Notes under the pieces: model-generated
Databases searched by the model: none
Told to the model about the DNA's origin: nothing
The model's input: the letters and a program-made list of their open reading frames with translations, nothing else
DNA from: Neurospora intermedia
Lineage: Eukaryota; Ascomycota; Sordariomycetes; Sordariales; Sordariaceae
NCBI GenBank assembly: GCA_037102815.1
Contig: BTPP01000001.1
Span: 1,637,001-1,701,000 of the forward strand
Reading direction: 5' to 3'
DNA length: 64,000 nt
Translations under genes and position numbers: made by a program
In this document: positions 1-11,487 of the stretch, piece after piece
Numbering within the stretch: position 1 is the first letter of the stretch
How the letters are laid out: the number at the start of each line of letters is the position of its first letter

Positions 1-691
1 AGTTCCTGAACCATTTTGGGTACAGTATTGTTGGGGGAATTATCCTATTGCGTCCATCTCTCACACAATCACTTTTCAAGTGTGGTCGGCATGTGGGAGC
101 ATCAAGTTTGTGACTATACTCTAGTTCTCTCTTCTGCACGTCTTCTAATCTGTCGCATTGTCAAGCCTCTTCCAGCCAGCTCTAAACTCAACACCCAATC
201 AATAGTTTCTGATTGTTACAGGTGCGCAGACCCGTCCTGCAGCCATTCAATACTCTGATGCCTCTCAGCATGAAGCTGTTCATAATCACCGAGCTGACAG
301 CTTGGCTCTGCCTCTTTGGATCTAGAGCCGCATCCCGCAACACCCTCCTTGGGACAGTATAGACTGCAAGTGCAGCTATCGTATGGGCAACCCTCCTAAT
401 TAGGAAGCTTATGATTGCCCTTTATACCATACCCCTGTGCTCGAATTGCATCATGAGCCACCATGTCAGCAGAGACCACTCGAGTCTCTTGTGGATGTCC
501 GTCCCAGCATCCATTCTATATCTTGTCGTTATTGCTTATATACGGAGACTTCTCCCGTTCAAAAAACCATGTCTCTGTCCAGTCCCTCCATCCTGATTTA
601 CATCGCCAAGCTCTGAGTTGACCTTTGCCCATCTTCTAATACCCTCTCCGTTGCCACTCTTTTGGCTTGACTCTTCCTTCCAACCGGGACC
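1..691. other. intergenic region / multicopper oxidase promoter
   Basis: No convincing gene is seen here. A TATA-like stretch (ttatata) lies near 535-542, about 150 bp before the start codon of the following multicopper oxidase gene, and the last 150 bp are pyrimidine-rich, as is common in fungal promoters. The small open frames in this stretch lack ATG starts or splice support. Confidence 0.5.
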
Positions 692-2632
692 ATGATGTGG
701 TCGCTCCTCGTTTCCCTGGCATTGCTATGCTTTGGCACAGTTGCCAGGGCAGCAATTGTCACCATCAACTGGAATGTCACATGGGTTTGGGCTTCTCCTG
801 ATGGCTTTGGAAGACCTGTCATTGGTATCAACAATCAGTGGCCATGTCCCAAGCTGGAGGCCAACGTTGGTGACACCCTCATTGTGAACCTCCACAATGG
901 ACTTGGTAACCAGACAACTGGTATTCACTGGCACGGTATCAACCAACTGCAAACTCCTGAGATGGATGGACCTAGTGGTGTTGTCCAGTGTCCGACCCCT
1001 CCTGGATCCTCGGTTCAGTACAAGTTCTTGGTAAGACATCTGTCTGTTCTGATTTTCGATTGAATTATGGCTTACATGGTCACAGCTTGATGAACCCGGC
1101 ACGTTTTGGTATCACTCTCACGAAAAGGGACAATATCCGGATGGCCTGCGTGGGCCCCTTATTGTTCAAGATCCCAATGACCCCTACAAGGGCAGGTATG
1201 ATGAGGAGATTGTCTTGACTGTGTCCGATTGGTAAGTGTCCTTCTTAACTTGGGCCAGCAAGTATCTAATAATGTCATAGGTACCATTCTCAGAGCATCC
1301 CGCTTGTTCAGAACATGCTGTCTCCCGCCAACACGCGGTTCGCTCCACCATTCCCGGATACCATCCTACTTAACGACAAGAAGGATGTCAAGTTCAACTT
1401 TGTCAAGGGCAAAACCTACCGCGTCCGTCTCATCAACATGTCCGCCTTTGCCTCTGCCTTCCTCTGGATCGACTCACACCCTCTCACCATGATCATGAGC
1501 GACTCCACCTACCTCCAAACCGAAACCGCCTACCAGTTACACGCCAGCTCCGCCCAGAGGTATGACTTCCTCATCTCCGCCATCGACCGCGACTCGGGCA
1601 ACTACCCCATCCTCGTCGCTCTCGACATCAACCGGGACTTCCGCAACCAAACCCTCGCCCCCGCCTTCCCTCACAACCAAACTGCCTGGCTCATGATGGA
1701 CGAAAACGCTCCCCTGACCCGTCCAACCAACACCATTGACGTCTGGCGTCCCGCCGACGACACACACTTCAAACCTCTCGACAACCTCGCCATGATCCCC
1801 GCCTACGACCACCTCGTCAAGCTCGACTTCCGCTTCTGCTTCGACGCCAACGGCTACCCGCGCGCCTGCCTCAACGGCAAGCCCTTCATCAGCCAAAAGG
1901 TGCCCTCGCTGTACACCGCCGCGACAGTAGGCGAGAACAACACCAACCCGATCGTCTACGGCCAAATCAACCCCATCGTCGTGAAGAAGGGGGACATCGT
2001 CCAGCTGGTGATCAACAACCAAGAAGCCGCGGGCCACCCGTTCCATCTGCACGGCCACAGCTTCCAGATCTTGGACCGCGCGAGGCCGTACGCGGGTGAC
2101 TGGCCCGGTCGCGACGTGAACTATAACCCGGTGCCGAACCGGCGGGATACAGTGACGGTCTGGTCGTGGAGTCATGCCGTGCTGCGGTTCAGGGCGGAAA
2201 ACCCGGGCGTGTGGTTGTTTCATTGCCATATTGAGTGGCATGTGGAGATGGGCCTGACGGCGAGCTTCATTGAGGGGCCGGAGCAGCTGAGGGGGAAACA
2301 GTTCCCGGCGGACCATTTGGAGAATTGTAGGGTTGGAGGTGTGCCGACGAGGGGAAACGCGGCGGGGAATGAACTTGATCCGTTGGATACGACGGGCATG
2401 TTGACGATAAGTTCGACGGGGTATACTGGGTATGTTGTTCCATCCCTGTTTCTCCGGTTGAGGACTATTATGACTAACGAAACTTGTGTGCAGTGCTACA
2501 TGGAATCCTCCTCCTGCTAATACTGTTACTACGACACCTGGTAACGCCACTTCTTCTCTTGCCCGGAGGAGAGCGGCGTCGAGGGTTCAGCGTCGCGATG
2601 CTGTATTCGACAATAGCCAGCTGACCATCTAG
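692..2632 (+). CDS. Fet3-like multicopper oxidase, no C-terminal membrane anchor
   Basis: Four-exon gene (692-1030, 1086-1231, 1281-2429, 2494-2632) giving about 590 aa. The N-terminus is a hydrophobic signal peptide ([20 protein letters not shown]). All copper-binding motifs are visible in order: HWHG (about residue 77), WYHSH, then HPFHLHGH and HCHIEWH near the C-terminus, so the mono- and trinuclear copper sites look intact. The order and spacing, including the [11 protein letters not shown] and [14 protein letters not shown] stretches, resemble fungal Fet3-type ferroxidases more than classical laccases. Fet3 proteins oxidise Fe(II) to Fe(III) outside the plasma membrane and usually have a C-terminal transmembrane helix and an FTR1 permease gene next door. 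Here the tail ends in a polar, Arg-rich segment with no helix, and no permease is in the window. A secreted oxidase of ferroxidase ancestry is the best guess; laccase-like activity cannot be excluded. Introns have GT..AG ends and the spliced frame is continuous. Confidence 0.88.
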
Positions 2633-3352
2633 ACGAGCTGAGTTTTATGGAATGTGACCTCCTTAAATCCTGTAGCCGCTCAATTTTGGAGATTGGGTGG
2701 TTACTAGGTTGACATGGAGTGTCCGAAGAATAACCACGGGGTGGATGACAGGTACATGGGTGAACCGGGGAGGTTATAGGGGATTGGGAGGTATCTTGAG
2801 GTAACGGCGTTTTTGTGAATGTATCAATGTTGGTTGGGCATCTGTTCCTTCGTCGTTACTTCATTTTGGTTAATTTTAATACCACTTCTTGGCTACGTAC
2901 CTGCGTTCGGTTTCACCAAGGTAACGTGAAATCGTGGTTGCTATGGACATTGGGTACCACCGTGCATGCATTTAGGGCTCGAGCATTCGTGGACTTTTTC
3001 TGTTCAAAGTAGTGTATAATGTAACACCAGTTGCTGCGCTCAGTTCTTCCCTTTTCATCGCCCTCATTACACGCCCATTTTTATCCCATCTTACCAATTT
3101 ACGCCCCTTCCCATCCATGCTGAGCCACGTCTTTTGAGGTGCGATGAGCTACCAGCAGCTAACAACACTCACCCGAATGCCCTTTTTTCTGCCGTCACCA
3201 TCACCACACGTCTTTCAAGCCGTACAAGTCCAATTTTGAAAAGAAAGTAAGGTATTAATCATTTCATTACAATCATTACCCTAACCCAATGGTTTTCATT
3301 CGTCCTTCCCCCCATCCCCCACTTCTAACCTTCCCAAAGCCTCTCACCCCCT
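2633..3352. other. intergenic region between convergent genes
   Basis: This is 3' flanking sequence of the multicopper oxidase (left) and the short-chain dehydrogenase (right), which converge here. No gene, repeat or RNA was recognised. Confidence 0.5.
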
Positions 3353-4243
3353 TTACTCAGTGAAATCCGTGCTCGTGCACTCCTCCCTCCACTCCTCCAT
3401 CTGCTTCTTCTGCTTCTCCTGCACCTCCGCCCAAATCTCATAGGCATCCCGTCCAATGAGCAGTCTCGCGGGCAGCTCACGATCCGCATACTTGCCGTTC
3501 CCACTGAGGGCGTCGACAACAACAGCCGCCAGCTTCTTGGGGTCGCCAGGCTGCTTGTTGTTGGCCGCCTCCCACATGGCCAGCGTCTTCTTCATCTCCT
3601 CGCTTCCGTCGGGGCCCCTGAGCTCGGGAATCGTCCGGGCGGGATGGATCAGATGGCCCTGGTCGAGGACGGACGTCCTGAAGTAGCCGGGCTCAATGCA
3701 GGTGACCTTGATACCGAGGTGCTTGACCTCGCCCGTCAGAGCCTCGGACAGGATGGAGCAGGCGGCCTTGGTGCTGCTGTACAGACCACCGCCCGGGGGA
3801 CCGAGGTAGGACAGGATGGAGCCCACGTTGGCCAAGGTTCCAGAGCGCTGACGGCGCAGAACAGGGAGCACGGCGCGGCCGACGGCCAGCTGGCCCAAGA
3901 CGTTGGTGTTGAACTGAGCGAAAGCCTCCTCGGCGGAGGCCTCCTCGCAGCCGCCGGCCAGGACGTAGCCGGCCGAGTTGACGACGATGTCGATGCGGCC
4001 CGAAACGTTCTTGGGGTGGGAGACGATGCGGGCGACGGTCTCGGCGAGGACGGCATCGGGGGAGGTGACGTCCAGGGTCTCGGGGATGCAAAGCTCCTGG
4101 GAGGTCAAAGATTCAGGGATCTTGGCCGTGTTGCGAGCAGTGGCGAAGACGATGTCGCCTTGGGCGAGGGCGCGGAGGGCAATCTCGCGGCCGAGACCGG
4201 AGGAGGCGCCGGTGATAAGCCAGACTCTGGGGGTGGAGGACAT
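3353..4243 (-). CDS. short-chain dehydrogenase/reductase (SDR)
   Basis: Single-exon gene of 296 aa with an ATG start. It has the classical SDR Rossmann fold features: cofactor motif T-G-A-S-S-G-L-G at residues 11-18, an NSAG version of the structural NNAG motif at 89-92, a catalytic serine near 142 (NVGS) and the active-site pair Y155-xxx-K159. R37, eleven residues after the first strand region, would favour NADP(H) over NAD(H), though this is only suggestive. The length fits the classical SDR family, and the sequence resembles the many fungal 'oxidoreductase YusZ-like' proteins. The substrate cannot be inferred. No transmembrane or targeting segment is seen, so it is probably cytosolic. The FAD monooxygenase on the same strand about 1 kb away could be a partner, but nothing shows co-regulation. 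Confidence 0.9.
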   Translation of the reverse strand: MSSTPRVWLITGASSGLGREIALRALAQGDIVFATARNTAKIPESLTSQELCIPETLDVTSPDAVLAETVARIVSHPKNVSGRIDIVVNSAGYVLAGGCEEASAEEAFAQFNTNVLGQLAVGRAVLPVLRRQRSGTLANVGSILSYLGPPGGGLYSSTKAACSILSEALTGEVKHLGIKVTCIEPGYFRTSVLDQGHLIHPARTIPELRGPDGSEEMKKTLAMWEAANNKQPGDPKKLAAVVVDALSGNGKYADRELPARLLIGRDAYEIWAEVQEKQKKQMEEWREECTSTDFTE

Positions 4244-5235
4244 TTTGATTGTGTTGAGATGGGTTTAGGGTAGAGTTGTTTGGTTGATGACGGATGAGAA
4301 GGGGAAGTGGGATGGGTAAGAGATGTTATTATAATCGAAGTAGTGAGACGCAGGGACGTTCGGGGATGTAGCTTTTTATAATGTGGGTATCAGGCGAAAA
4401 AAAAAAGGCATCGGCTTGAATCCATCAAGATCCATGGAATTTAGGTCCCGCATTTCAAAACCACGGCCCGGCCGCTGTCGTTCCCCGGGGATCCGAAGAC
4501 CGAAGGGGGTCCTGTGCGGCTACGCTACAGAACTTCCCCGACCGTTCTCCGGGAACCAATTGGTGGGAAAGCGCCCCTATCCGTTATAGGGGGTTGTCAA
4601 GCTAGTCAAACTCCCCAACGGCGATCTTGGGGCAAGCTAGGAGGCTCCTTGTTGTCAAGGGTCAATGATTTCCACTCACCGTCATCCACGTGGTGAACCG
4701 GCGCCGTTTGAAAATTTAATGTTTCAGGGTTCGGCGTGTAGTGTACACATAATGTACAATTCAGATGTGATTGATGCAGTTTCCTGTAATGTCCATGTAC
4801 AATATGTAGGCTGTCGGAAATATGAGGTAAGGACGGATGACAGGAACAGATGGGGGAATAGGTTGATGAGGCTTTTCTCCTCATCCGGTGTAAAGAGACT
4901 TGGCGAGTCAATTTCCTTCTCCAAAATCTCCAAAAGTTCATGATCGAAATGCTAGGCCAAATTTCCGTTTTGAGCTTCTCTGGTGTAAGCAAGTCGAGAA
5001 ACGAGTGGAGAAAAAAACAGATAATCAGGGGGATAGTCGCAAACACTCAACTTGGACGTTCTCTTTTTTCTTCTTCTTTGCAATGCCGGCGGTATAGAAA
5101 TTGGGGTGGGTAGGTTGAGCGGAGGGGTTGGGAAAGTGGGAGCTGAGAGTATCGAGAATGGCAAAAGGGGACTAACTAATACATAGAAAAAGCAAAGAAG
5201 AAGAAATATGAGAAACAAGCCACAAAACGACTCTT
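4244..5235. other. intergenic region upstream of SDR gene
   Basis: Promoter side of the SDR gene and 3' flank of the FAD monooxygenase. A 10-bp palindrome (TCCCCGGGGA) is centred near 4486, in a cluster of CGG/CCG triplets at 4465-4500. Such triplets are typical half-sites for Zn2Cys6 regulators, but no paired site is clear. Nothing else was recognised. Confidence 0.4.
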
Positions 5236-7221
5236 TCAAAGACAAACTCTCGTCTCCCACTCATTCACAAATTCCTGCAGCGACGACAGATATCCAATGT
5301 GAGAAACATAGCCGTCAGGTCTCACCATCACATATCCCGCACTCCCATTGTCCAATCCAAGCACACCATGGACCCGACCACCCGGGTCCGCATATGTGGA
5401 AGCAACGGCGCTCTTCCCTGTAGCTGTAGCTGCTGTCTGCACCGGCTGCAGCTGACCATCGCCCGGGCGTTGTTGCCCCTGCCCCGCGCTACCACTACCA
5501 CGATCCTCCTCTGCAGCAGCGTGGTAGAAAATGCAGTGAACTGAGCACTCACTTTTGACCACGGCCAATACCCTCTCGCCTGCCAGTGTCAATCCCTCGA
5601 CCGTCACCGCATCGCGGCCTTCTGTTCCTATTCCGGAGAACAACAACAGATGCCAAGACGCGCCTCGACAAAGTTGATGCAAGCTCGTTTCTTTCCTCTT
5701 CGCCAGAGATCGCCCTAGCTCGATAACCTTTCCATCCGGCAATCGATCACCGCTGCTCACCTTCTCCGGCAGCGATGATGATGATGATGGTGATGATAAT
5801 GACCATAACCATGACGGCCTAGACGTATTCACCCCATCACCACCACCAACCACACAACTCTCCCCTGTACTTGCCAACCCCGAATACGTCGTCCCAAACC
5901 CCGAGATAAACCCATAAAACCTCTTCCTAATCCACTTCATCCCAACCAACCACGGCATCACCCACGGCAGCACCGTATTTCTCACCTTCAATACCCACGA
6001 AGTCGCCGCTGCCGTGAAGCTAAAGATCCTATCCGTCCCCTGCAGCAGCGCCCTCCCCACGGGGTATCGCTCGGCGTGGTAACTATCCAGCAACGCCTCC
6101 CTTGCCTCCTCCGTCAGTGTGTCCCGGTACTTGAGCACCGTCCCCAGCTTCCAGCCCAGATTGATGGCGTCCTGGATCCCCACGTTCATCCCTTGTCCGC
6201 CGGCAGGACTGTGGATGTGCGCGGCGTCGCCAGCCACAAAGAGTCGGTCGGACCGGTACGAGTTGACGCCCCGGTGGTGTAAGCGGAAGCGGGCGAGCCA
6301 GATGGGGGAGTGCACGGTGCCGGAGCCGGGAGGGGCGATGGAGTCCACGAGGGATTGGAAGTGCGCGAGGGTAGGGGGTTCCTGAGTTTGTTCACCGTGC
6401 TGCCGCTGCTGTTGTTGCTGCTGTTGTTGCTGCTGTTGTTGTTCAGCAGGGTCCACAGGAGATCCTGTTCCTGATCGTGGTAAGTGCTTGAGGACCGAGC
6501 GGCCACCTGATGCGATGAGGCGGATGAGACCTTCCTCGCCTTCGCTCTCGCTGTGGGATGATTGAATGGGAAAGAATGCCAGTAGGCCGGTGTTTCCAAA
6601 ACAGATGGTGAAGCGGTCCCGCGCAACGTTGGAGTTGCGTAGGCGGGCGTCGCAGAGAATAAAGTCTTGTGGGTAGGCGTCCCCGTCAAAGGTGAGGTTC
6701 TTTGCTGAATGTCGGACCAAGCTGTGCGCGCCGTCACAACCGACGACGTACTTGGATCGAACCGTGGTCTGAGTGCCGTCTGGCTTTTCCAGAGTTGTGG
6801 TGACTCCGTTGGCGTCCTGGATGACGCTCGTAGCAGTACAAGCCCGCTCAACCGCCTTGCCATAGTCGGCCAGAGACTCATCCAAGAACTGCTCGGTTTC
6901 GGCTTGAGAGACCATCAGAGGCAAAGGATATTTCGTGTCCGTGATGTCAAGATCATCCAGATTCATTCTGGCTACCAGTTTTCGGTTGATGTTCAACACC
7001 CCGCCACGGGTGATAGTACCTCTAGAGATGAGCTTGTCAACAGTTCCATGGCGATCTAGCAGCTCTAGAGTACGAGGGTGGACGATCAAGGCTCTGCTTT
7101 TCTCTGATCTGGCTGGGCTTTTGTCAACGATGCGAAATGATACGCCTTGCAGAGCCAGTTCAAGGGCTAGAGTAGTCCCTACTGGGCCAGCCCCGACTAT
7201 CAGGACGTCGCAGTGGTCCAT
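5236..7221 (-). CDS. FAD-dependent aromatic monooxygenase (phenol hydroxylase-like)
   Basis: Single-exon gene. I chose the ATG at 7221 (MDHCDVLIVGAG), giving about 661 aa; codons further upstream in frame are not ATG. Family motifs are in order: the dinucleotide-binding G-A-G-P-V-G near residue 11, the DG motif (DGAH) around 160, and the GD motif (GDAAHIHSPAGGQGMNVG) around 330, which binds FAD and the substrate side. These define the PheA/TfdB group of class A flavoprotein monooxygenases, which hydroxylate phenolic rings with NADPH and O2. The C-terminal third fits the thioredoxin-like domain of that group. An unusual uninterrupted run of about a dozen glutamines sits between the DG and GD motifs, in a surface-loop position. 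The substrate is unknown; many fungal relatives act in secondary metabolism or catabolism of aromatics, but no cluster of biosynthetic genes is present here. Confidence 0.9.
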   Translation of the reverse strand: MDHCDVLIVGAGPVGTTLALELALQGVSFRIVDKSPARSEKSRALIVHPRTLELLDRHGTVDKLISRGTITRGGVLNINRKLVARMNLDDLDITDTKYPLPLMVSQAETEQFLDESLADYGKAVERACTATSVIQDANGVTTTLEKPDGTQTTVRSKYVVGCDGAHSLVRHSAKNLTFDGDAYPQDFILCDARLRNSNVARDRFTICFGNTGLLAFFPIQSSHSESEGEEGLIRLIASGGRSVLKHLPRSGTGSPVDPAEQQQQQQQQQQQQRQHGEQTQEPPTLAHFQSLVDSIAPPGSGTVHSPIWLARFRLHHRGVNSYRSDRLFVAGDAAHIHSPAGGQGMNVGIQDAINLGWKLGTVLKYRDTLTEEAREALLDSYHAERYPVGRALLQGTDRIFSFTAAATSWVLKVRNTVLPWVMPWLVGMKWIRKRFYGFISGFGTTYSGLASTGESCVVGGGDGVNTSRPSWLWSLSSPSSSSSLPEKVSSGDRLPDGKVIELGRSLAKRKETSLHQLCRGASWHLLLFSGIGTEGRDAVTVEGLTLAGERVLAVVKSECSVHCIFYHAAAEEDRGSGSAGQGQQRPGDGQLQPVQTAATATGKSAVASTYADPGGRVHGVLGLDNGSAGYVMVRPDGYVSHIGYLSSLQEFVNEWETRVCL

Positions 7222-9193
7222 TGTAATTGTTGAGGTTGAGGTGTTGTGTTGCAATGATTTTTGGATGTGTATGAGACCAAAGACGACGATGATGGTGTGA
7301 TGTTGTCAATGTTTGGAGCGGAGAAGCTCCCTCTACCACTCACCGTTGATATTCACGATGCGCTTTGACATTTCATAAGAGGTCAAGTCCGTGATGTCCA
7401 GAATTGTAAAGTCATCCCCATCTGGCATCTGACTCCTCCCGCCGGACATGTTCGGCAAGAGATCTTCTTCATCACTGGTGAGAGTCGGTTTTTTGATTGT
7501 CAGCTGGACAGATTTACATCGAGTTACATCCTCAACAGGAAAATGTCGCATTTCATGTTGTCGCTACCGGTAACTAACAAAAGAGCATTGTATACTATTG
7601 GATCGTAGTCATCGTGCTCCTAGCCATCAATGGCTGAGTACGGAAATCCCAGGAATTGGTCCGTTATGTCCGACATTTTCCGCAACCATTTCGTAGTATG
7701 TAAATAATGTAGCACACGAATCCTCGTATAGATGGCACTATTCACAGTACTATTTCAGACCAATCGCCGGATATAAGCAAGGGACGAAATGGGAGGTTGG
7801 GAACAAGGCGAAGCAATGGAGAATTGAGATTTCCACCACTGGCAAGAGCGATAGTTCCCGGAGAGGTCCTTCAATATGCGTACCTTACTGGCAGAGAGCG
7901 CCAAAATGCTTGGGGGAATGACCATTGAGGAGCCACGAGGTCGGACATCGGGGTGAACGGGGTCCGACGACAAGATGACAGCAGCGAGGTCAAGCCGTCA
8001 AGGTACGCGACCCATTGCAAAATGCCTGCCGGATGGGTAATGTGCTGAGTTGCCGCCGGCTACCCATCCATCAGACCTGCGTTTGCAATTGAACAGGGCT
8101 GACAGTTGACGGCTGTCCCACAGCTGCGGATAAGACCCCACACTAAATTTCGCAGCTTGCACTCGTGCACAGACCAAGACCAGCACCCTATTTAACATCC
8201 TCCTCCCACCCCAACTTTTACCTGGTTTTTTCTTCTTTTTTTCTTTAGCTCTCTTTGCCTTTTGGCTTAGATCAAGTGTAGTATCTGTTCTTTTCAGTTT
8301 AATCTCTGAAAGTACTCTACGGAGTACAATCGTGATTATTCTAATTTTTGCAACGCGGTCGGTTTTCCTCTAGGCTTGCCTATGATTACCTTCCACTGTG
8401 TCCCTGGTATTACACTGCCTCCAGGCGACGCGAACTACTACTTGTTTGTGCTCAACCTTTTTTCTTCATTGCAATCCTGGGCTGCGCGCTTGGGGTGTGA
8501 GGAAGATGAAGTCGCTAGTTTGTCTTGTTGGTGTCAAGATTCTTATGTGAACGGAAGGTGTTGGTTTTAGAGGTTCATGCGCGCGGGGCGGCCGCAGTGC
8601 CTGCAGTTGACATTCACGTACGAAATGCTTGATGACTGTGTTGAACCATGCCGTTGGTCGCGACGGGCCGCAATGTGACGCACCCTATTTTGAAACCAAC
8701 TCGTAGTCAACGTTGGCGATGCGACAAGTGTTCTTCGTTCGTGTGTGTACAGCGCATCTGGCATCCTTTTCCCCCCTCCAGAGCTGAACTGGCCGAGGTA
8801 TGTTTTGCGATGGAGACTCCAGTTTGATGGCCCCAGGCAACTGAAGTGTGCAGGGAACAGCGGTCCATGATGCCACCTTCATCCAAACCTCTCTGAGAAA
8901 GCAGGACAGGGCAATCAAATCAGACGACGCAATTGTCAAAGTGTCCAACTTGCGCGTGGAGCCGTCATCACCACTTCTGAACCTCAACACCACCAATCCA
9001 TCATAGCCTTGCGATCCACGCCCACACCTCTTGTTCAGCTGGCATTGCTTCATTTTTATTGTTAGATATCTTGTGCATCATTGTTACCGTTCAGCCGCCT
9101 TCGCTTTCATCCGTTATACCGCGCCCGATCAACCTGGGAGCCAATATTGTACGACAATCACATAGCCACACATAAACGTAACCGCATTTCATC
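7222..9193. other. long intergenic region (about 2 kb)
   Basis: Divergent promoter space between the FAD monooxygenase (left) and a conserved protein (right). I see no convincing gene. A 72-codon open frame at 7333-7551 on the minus strand is discussed among the rejected items. No RNA gene or repeat was recognised. Confidence 0.45.
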
Positions 9194-10911
9194 ATGGCAG
9201 GAGGGTTAATGAACTCGATACATGCCCCAAAGGCACATCAACCACCCCCATCCTCATCGCCGCCGCCATCTCGTTCTCACCGTGAGTCTCCCTTGCCCAG
9301 AAGCTACCTCCACGCCCTCCTTTCCCATCTCAGCCTTATCTCCAGTGCTCTTAGCCTGGCACATACGGTCTCCAGCATCTGGCCAGAACACGACAGACAC
9401 ATCGGCTGTCAGGGGAATATCGGATGACTGTTCTGGGCATGGACGGAAAAGGCACTATGATGGTCGTTGAAGCTGTTCCAGCCACGGAGCATGCATGTTT
9501 TCAGGGGTCGCAAATAAGGACTGCACGGGATTGATGGCATATGTGGTATCTCAGACATGACATCACATCCCGCATCAGCCAGGGGATCTTTGCTTCTTCA
9601 TGCCACATGCCTCATGGCATCCGTTTAGTGGTCTTTTACCGCAATGCTTGTCCAGTAGCTGACCTCTCTCCAGATTCCCATGATGAAGGCGACTCTGTCC
9701 ACGATGGACCAGGTCCAAAGTCCAAGAAGCACCGGCCACCACGCAAAAAGCAGCTCATGAAATACATTCCAAAGTCCGATCCAGAACCTCAGCAACAGTC
9801 ACCACAACCCCCCTCTCCACCAGTCCCGGCAACAGCACCCGTGAATCCTCCGTCTCCACCAAGGACCCAAGTATCCCCTCAACTACAGCCGCAGGCCGGG
9901 GCTCAACGAAAACCATCGGTGGTCGCCCCCAGTCCCCCACCTCCCATCACCACTACCTCCATCCCCATCAGGACCACCACCACCAGCAACACCTCCCCGA
10001 CCCCCAAATCCCCGGTCCGCGTTAGCCCCTCCGCCAAACACGAGCTGATCCGCTACACCAAGATCGTCCGCCGCCTCAAATGGAAGCTCCCCTTCCTGGC
10101 CTCCGGCTACGCCCTTGCGCTCAAGGGCCGCAACCCCAAGCATGGCGACGCCGTGATCAGCGGTGGCGTGCTCAACGAGGGGGAGATCATGTTCAAGCTC
10201 GATTTCTTCGAGTACTACATGCTCATCGAGCGCGCGCTGGTCCATCTGCTGGGGGTGTTTGGGATTACGGTTAGTGGAAATGGGATTCAGGGGAAGGGGT
10301 TGGCAGGGAGTCGGTTTAATCAGCACGGTGGAGGGGGGAGCCGGGAAGGCAGCCGTGGGGGAAGTCCTAAGGAGGGTTCACCTAATCGGGCTGCTGCAGT
10401 GGGAGAAGGGGCTGGGGCTGGGGTTGGGGCTGTGGGAGAGGGTGCTGCTGCTGCTGCTACTGCTGGAGGAAATGGAGGTGGAAAGTTTCAGCATCGGTAC
10501 CACGCTCATGTTCTGGAAGCGTTTGATTCCCCTGTTCACCCGCTGCATGATATCTTGGGCAAGGGCGAAGTGCGCAAGCAACTGCAGCGGGCAAAAGACT
10601 TGCGGAACCGATGGAAGACGGCCGACTCGGAGGCCGAGGAGAAGGAGCGGGTCAAGTTGACGGCCCCGTTGGAGAGTTATGACGTGGAAAAGATGCTCGA
10701 GACAATCTTCCAAGGGTTCGATGCGGCCTTCTTGATTGCCGAGTGGCATGTTCGGGACAAGGAGGGTGGTTTGGAGAAGGGTGCGCAGTCGTCGCTGAAC
10801 TGGGCGGATGATGATGATGAGGATGGTGATGCTACCATGATGGATTGGGCGGCGCAGGAGGCGGATCAGTGGGAGTTTATGGTGGATGCTATGGATTGGG
10901 AAGCTGTCTGA
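9194..10911 (+). CDS. conserved ascomycete protein of unknown function, low-complexity N-terminus
   Basis: Proposed two-exon model: exon 1 at 9194-9281 (starts MAGGLMNSIH), intron 9282-9673 with a GTGAGT donor and a CTGAC branch-like site ten bases before the CAG acceptor, exon 2 at 9674-10911; total about 441 aa. An unspliced start at the ATG at 9541 is the alternative. The first 170 residues are rich in Pro, Ser and Thr with a basic KSKKHRPPRKK patch that could act as a nuclear signal. A folded core follows (RRLKWKLPFLASGYALALKG, then KLDFFEYYMLIERALVHLLG), interrupted by a Gly/Ala-rich insert, then a second helical part (VHPLHDILGKGEVRKQLQRA) and an acidic tail. I do not recognise a named domain. 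The gene is followed by a HET-domain gene with no evident functional link. Confidence 0.65.
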
Positions 10912-11487
10912 GCAAACCTTTGCCCTTGATGACCTTTTATGGTTGTATTATGATGTGGTGCTGGGAGCTAACGGGCAATATAGGACTACTAAGCTTTTTT
11001 GTATTAGTTTGGAAATATGAGTATCAATATCAATTAGAATTCAACCAGGGCCGGATCTCGGTCTTGATAATGGTGATGGCTTCCCATTTTTCTAATGAAG
11101 GTGCAGAAGACGCCTAGGCGCTTGAAATCCTCCAACAACTTCTCTTGTTCTGAGTCTTTTGTTTGGATGTATCCCTGCACCCAAAATTCGAGCTTAAAAT
11201 CTTACTACGACAGTGAGCAACGAATGAGATGCCTCACAGCGCGCTTACTGACTACTGTAAACCCTGTACTTCCCTCCTCGATCAGAATTCTTTCCACTTG
11301 TTGTCAACTTTCCTCCAACAACAACACCTAATCCGTCAAAGTCCTCACCACCTCAAGGCCTCCTGTTTCTCAGCTTTTACTATTCCCAATCATTTCCCCT
11401 GCAATACATTTTCGATATCTCATCAGCTGTACTTGCACATGGCACCACCAATGCTTATGCTCATGCCTTATTACTCCAAAAAATAAA
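10912..11487. other. intergenic region
   Basis: 3' flank of the preceding gene and promoter of the HET-domain gene. No gene, RNA or repeat was recognised. Confidence 0.5.

Noticed and set aside
1537-2550. 337-codon minus-strand frame opposite the multicopper oxidase
   Set aside because: Antisense shadow over a securely identified gene, with no domain.
3644-4273. Long plus-strand frame opposite the SDR gene
   Set aside because: Antisense shadow of a GC-rich coding gene; Gly/Asp/Val-rich composition typical of reverse reading.
7333-7551. 72-codon minus-strand frame ending DDFTILDITDLTSYEMSKRI, then VNINGEW, with a GTGAGT donor just before its stop
   Set aside because: The residues look protein-like, but no acceptor or further exon was found that continues it toward the monooxygenase gene, and it lies in promoter space. 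Kept out for lack of support.
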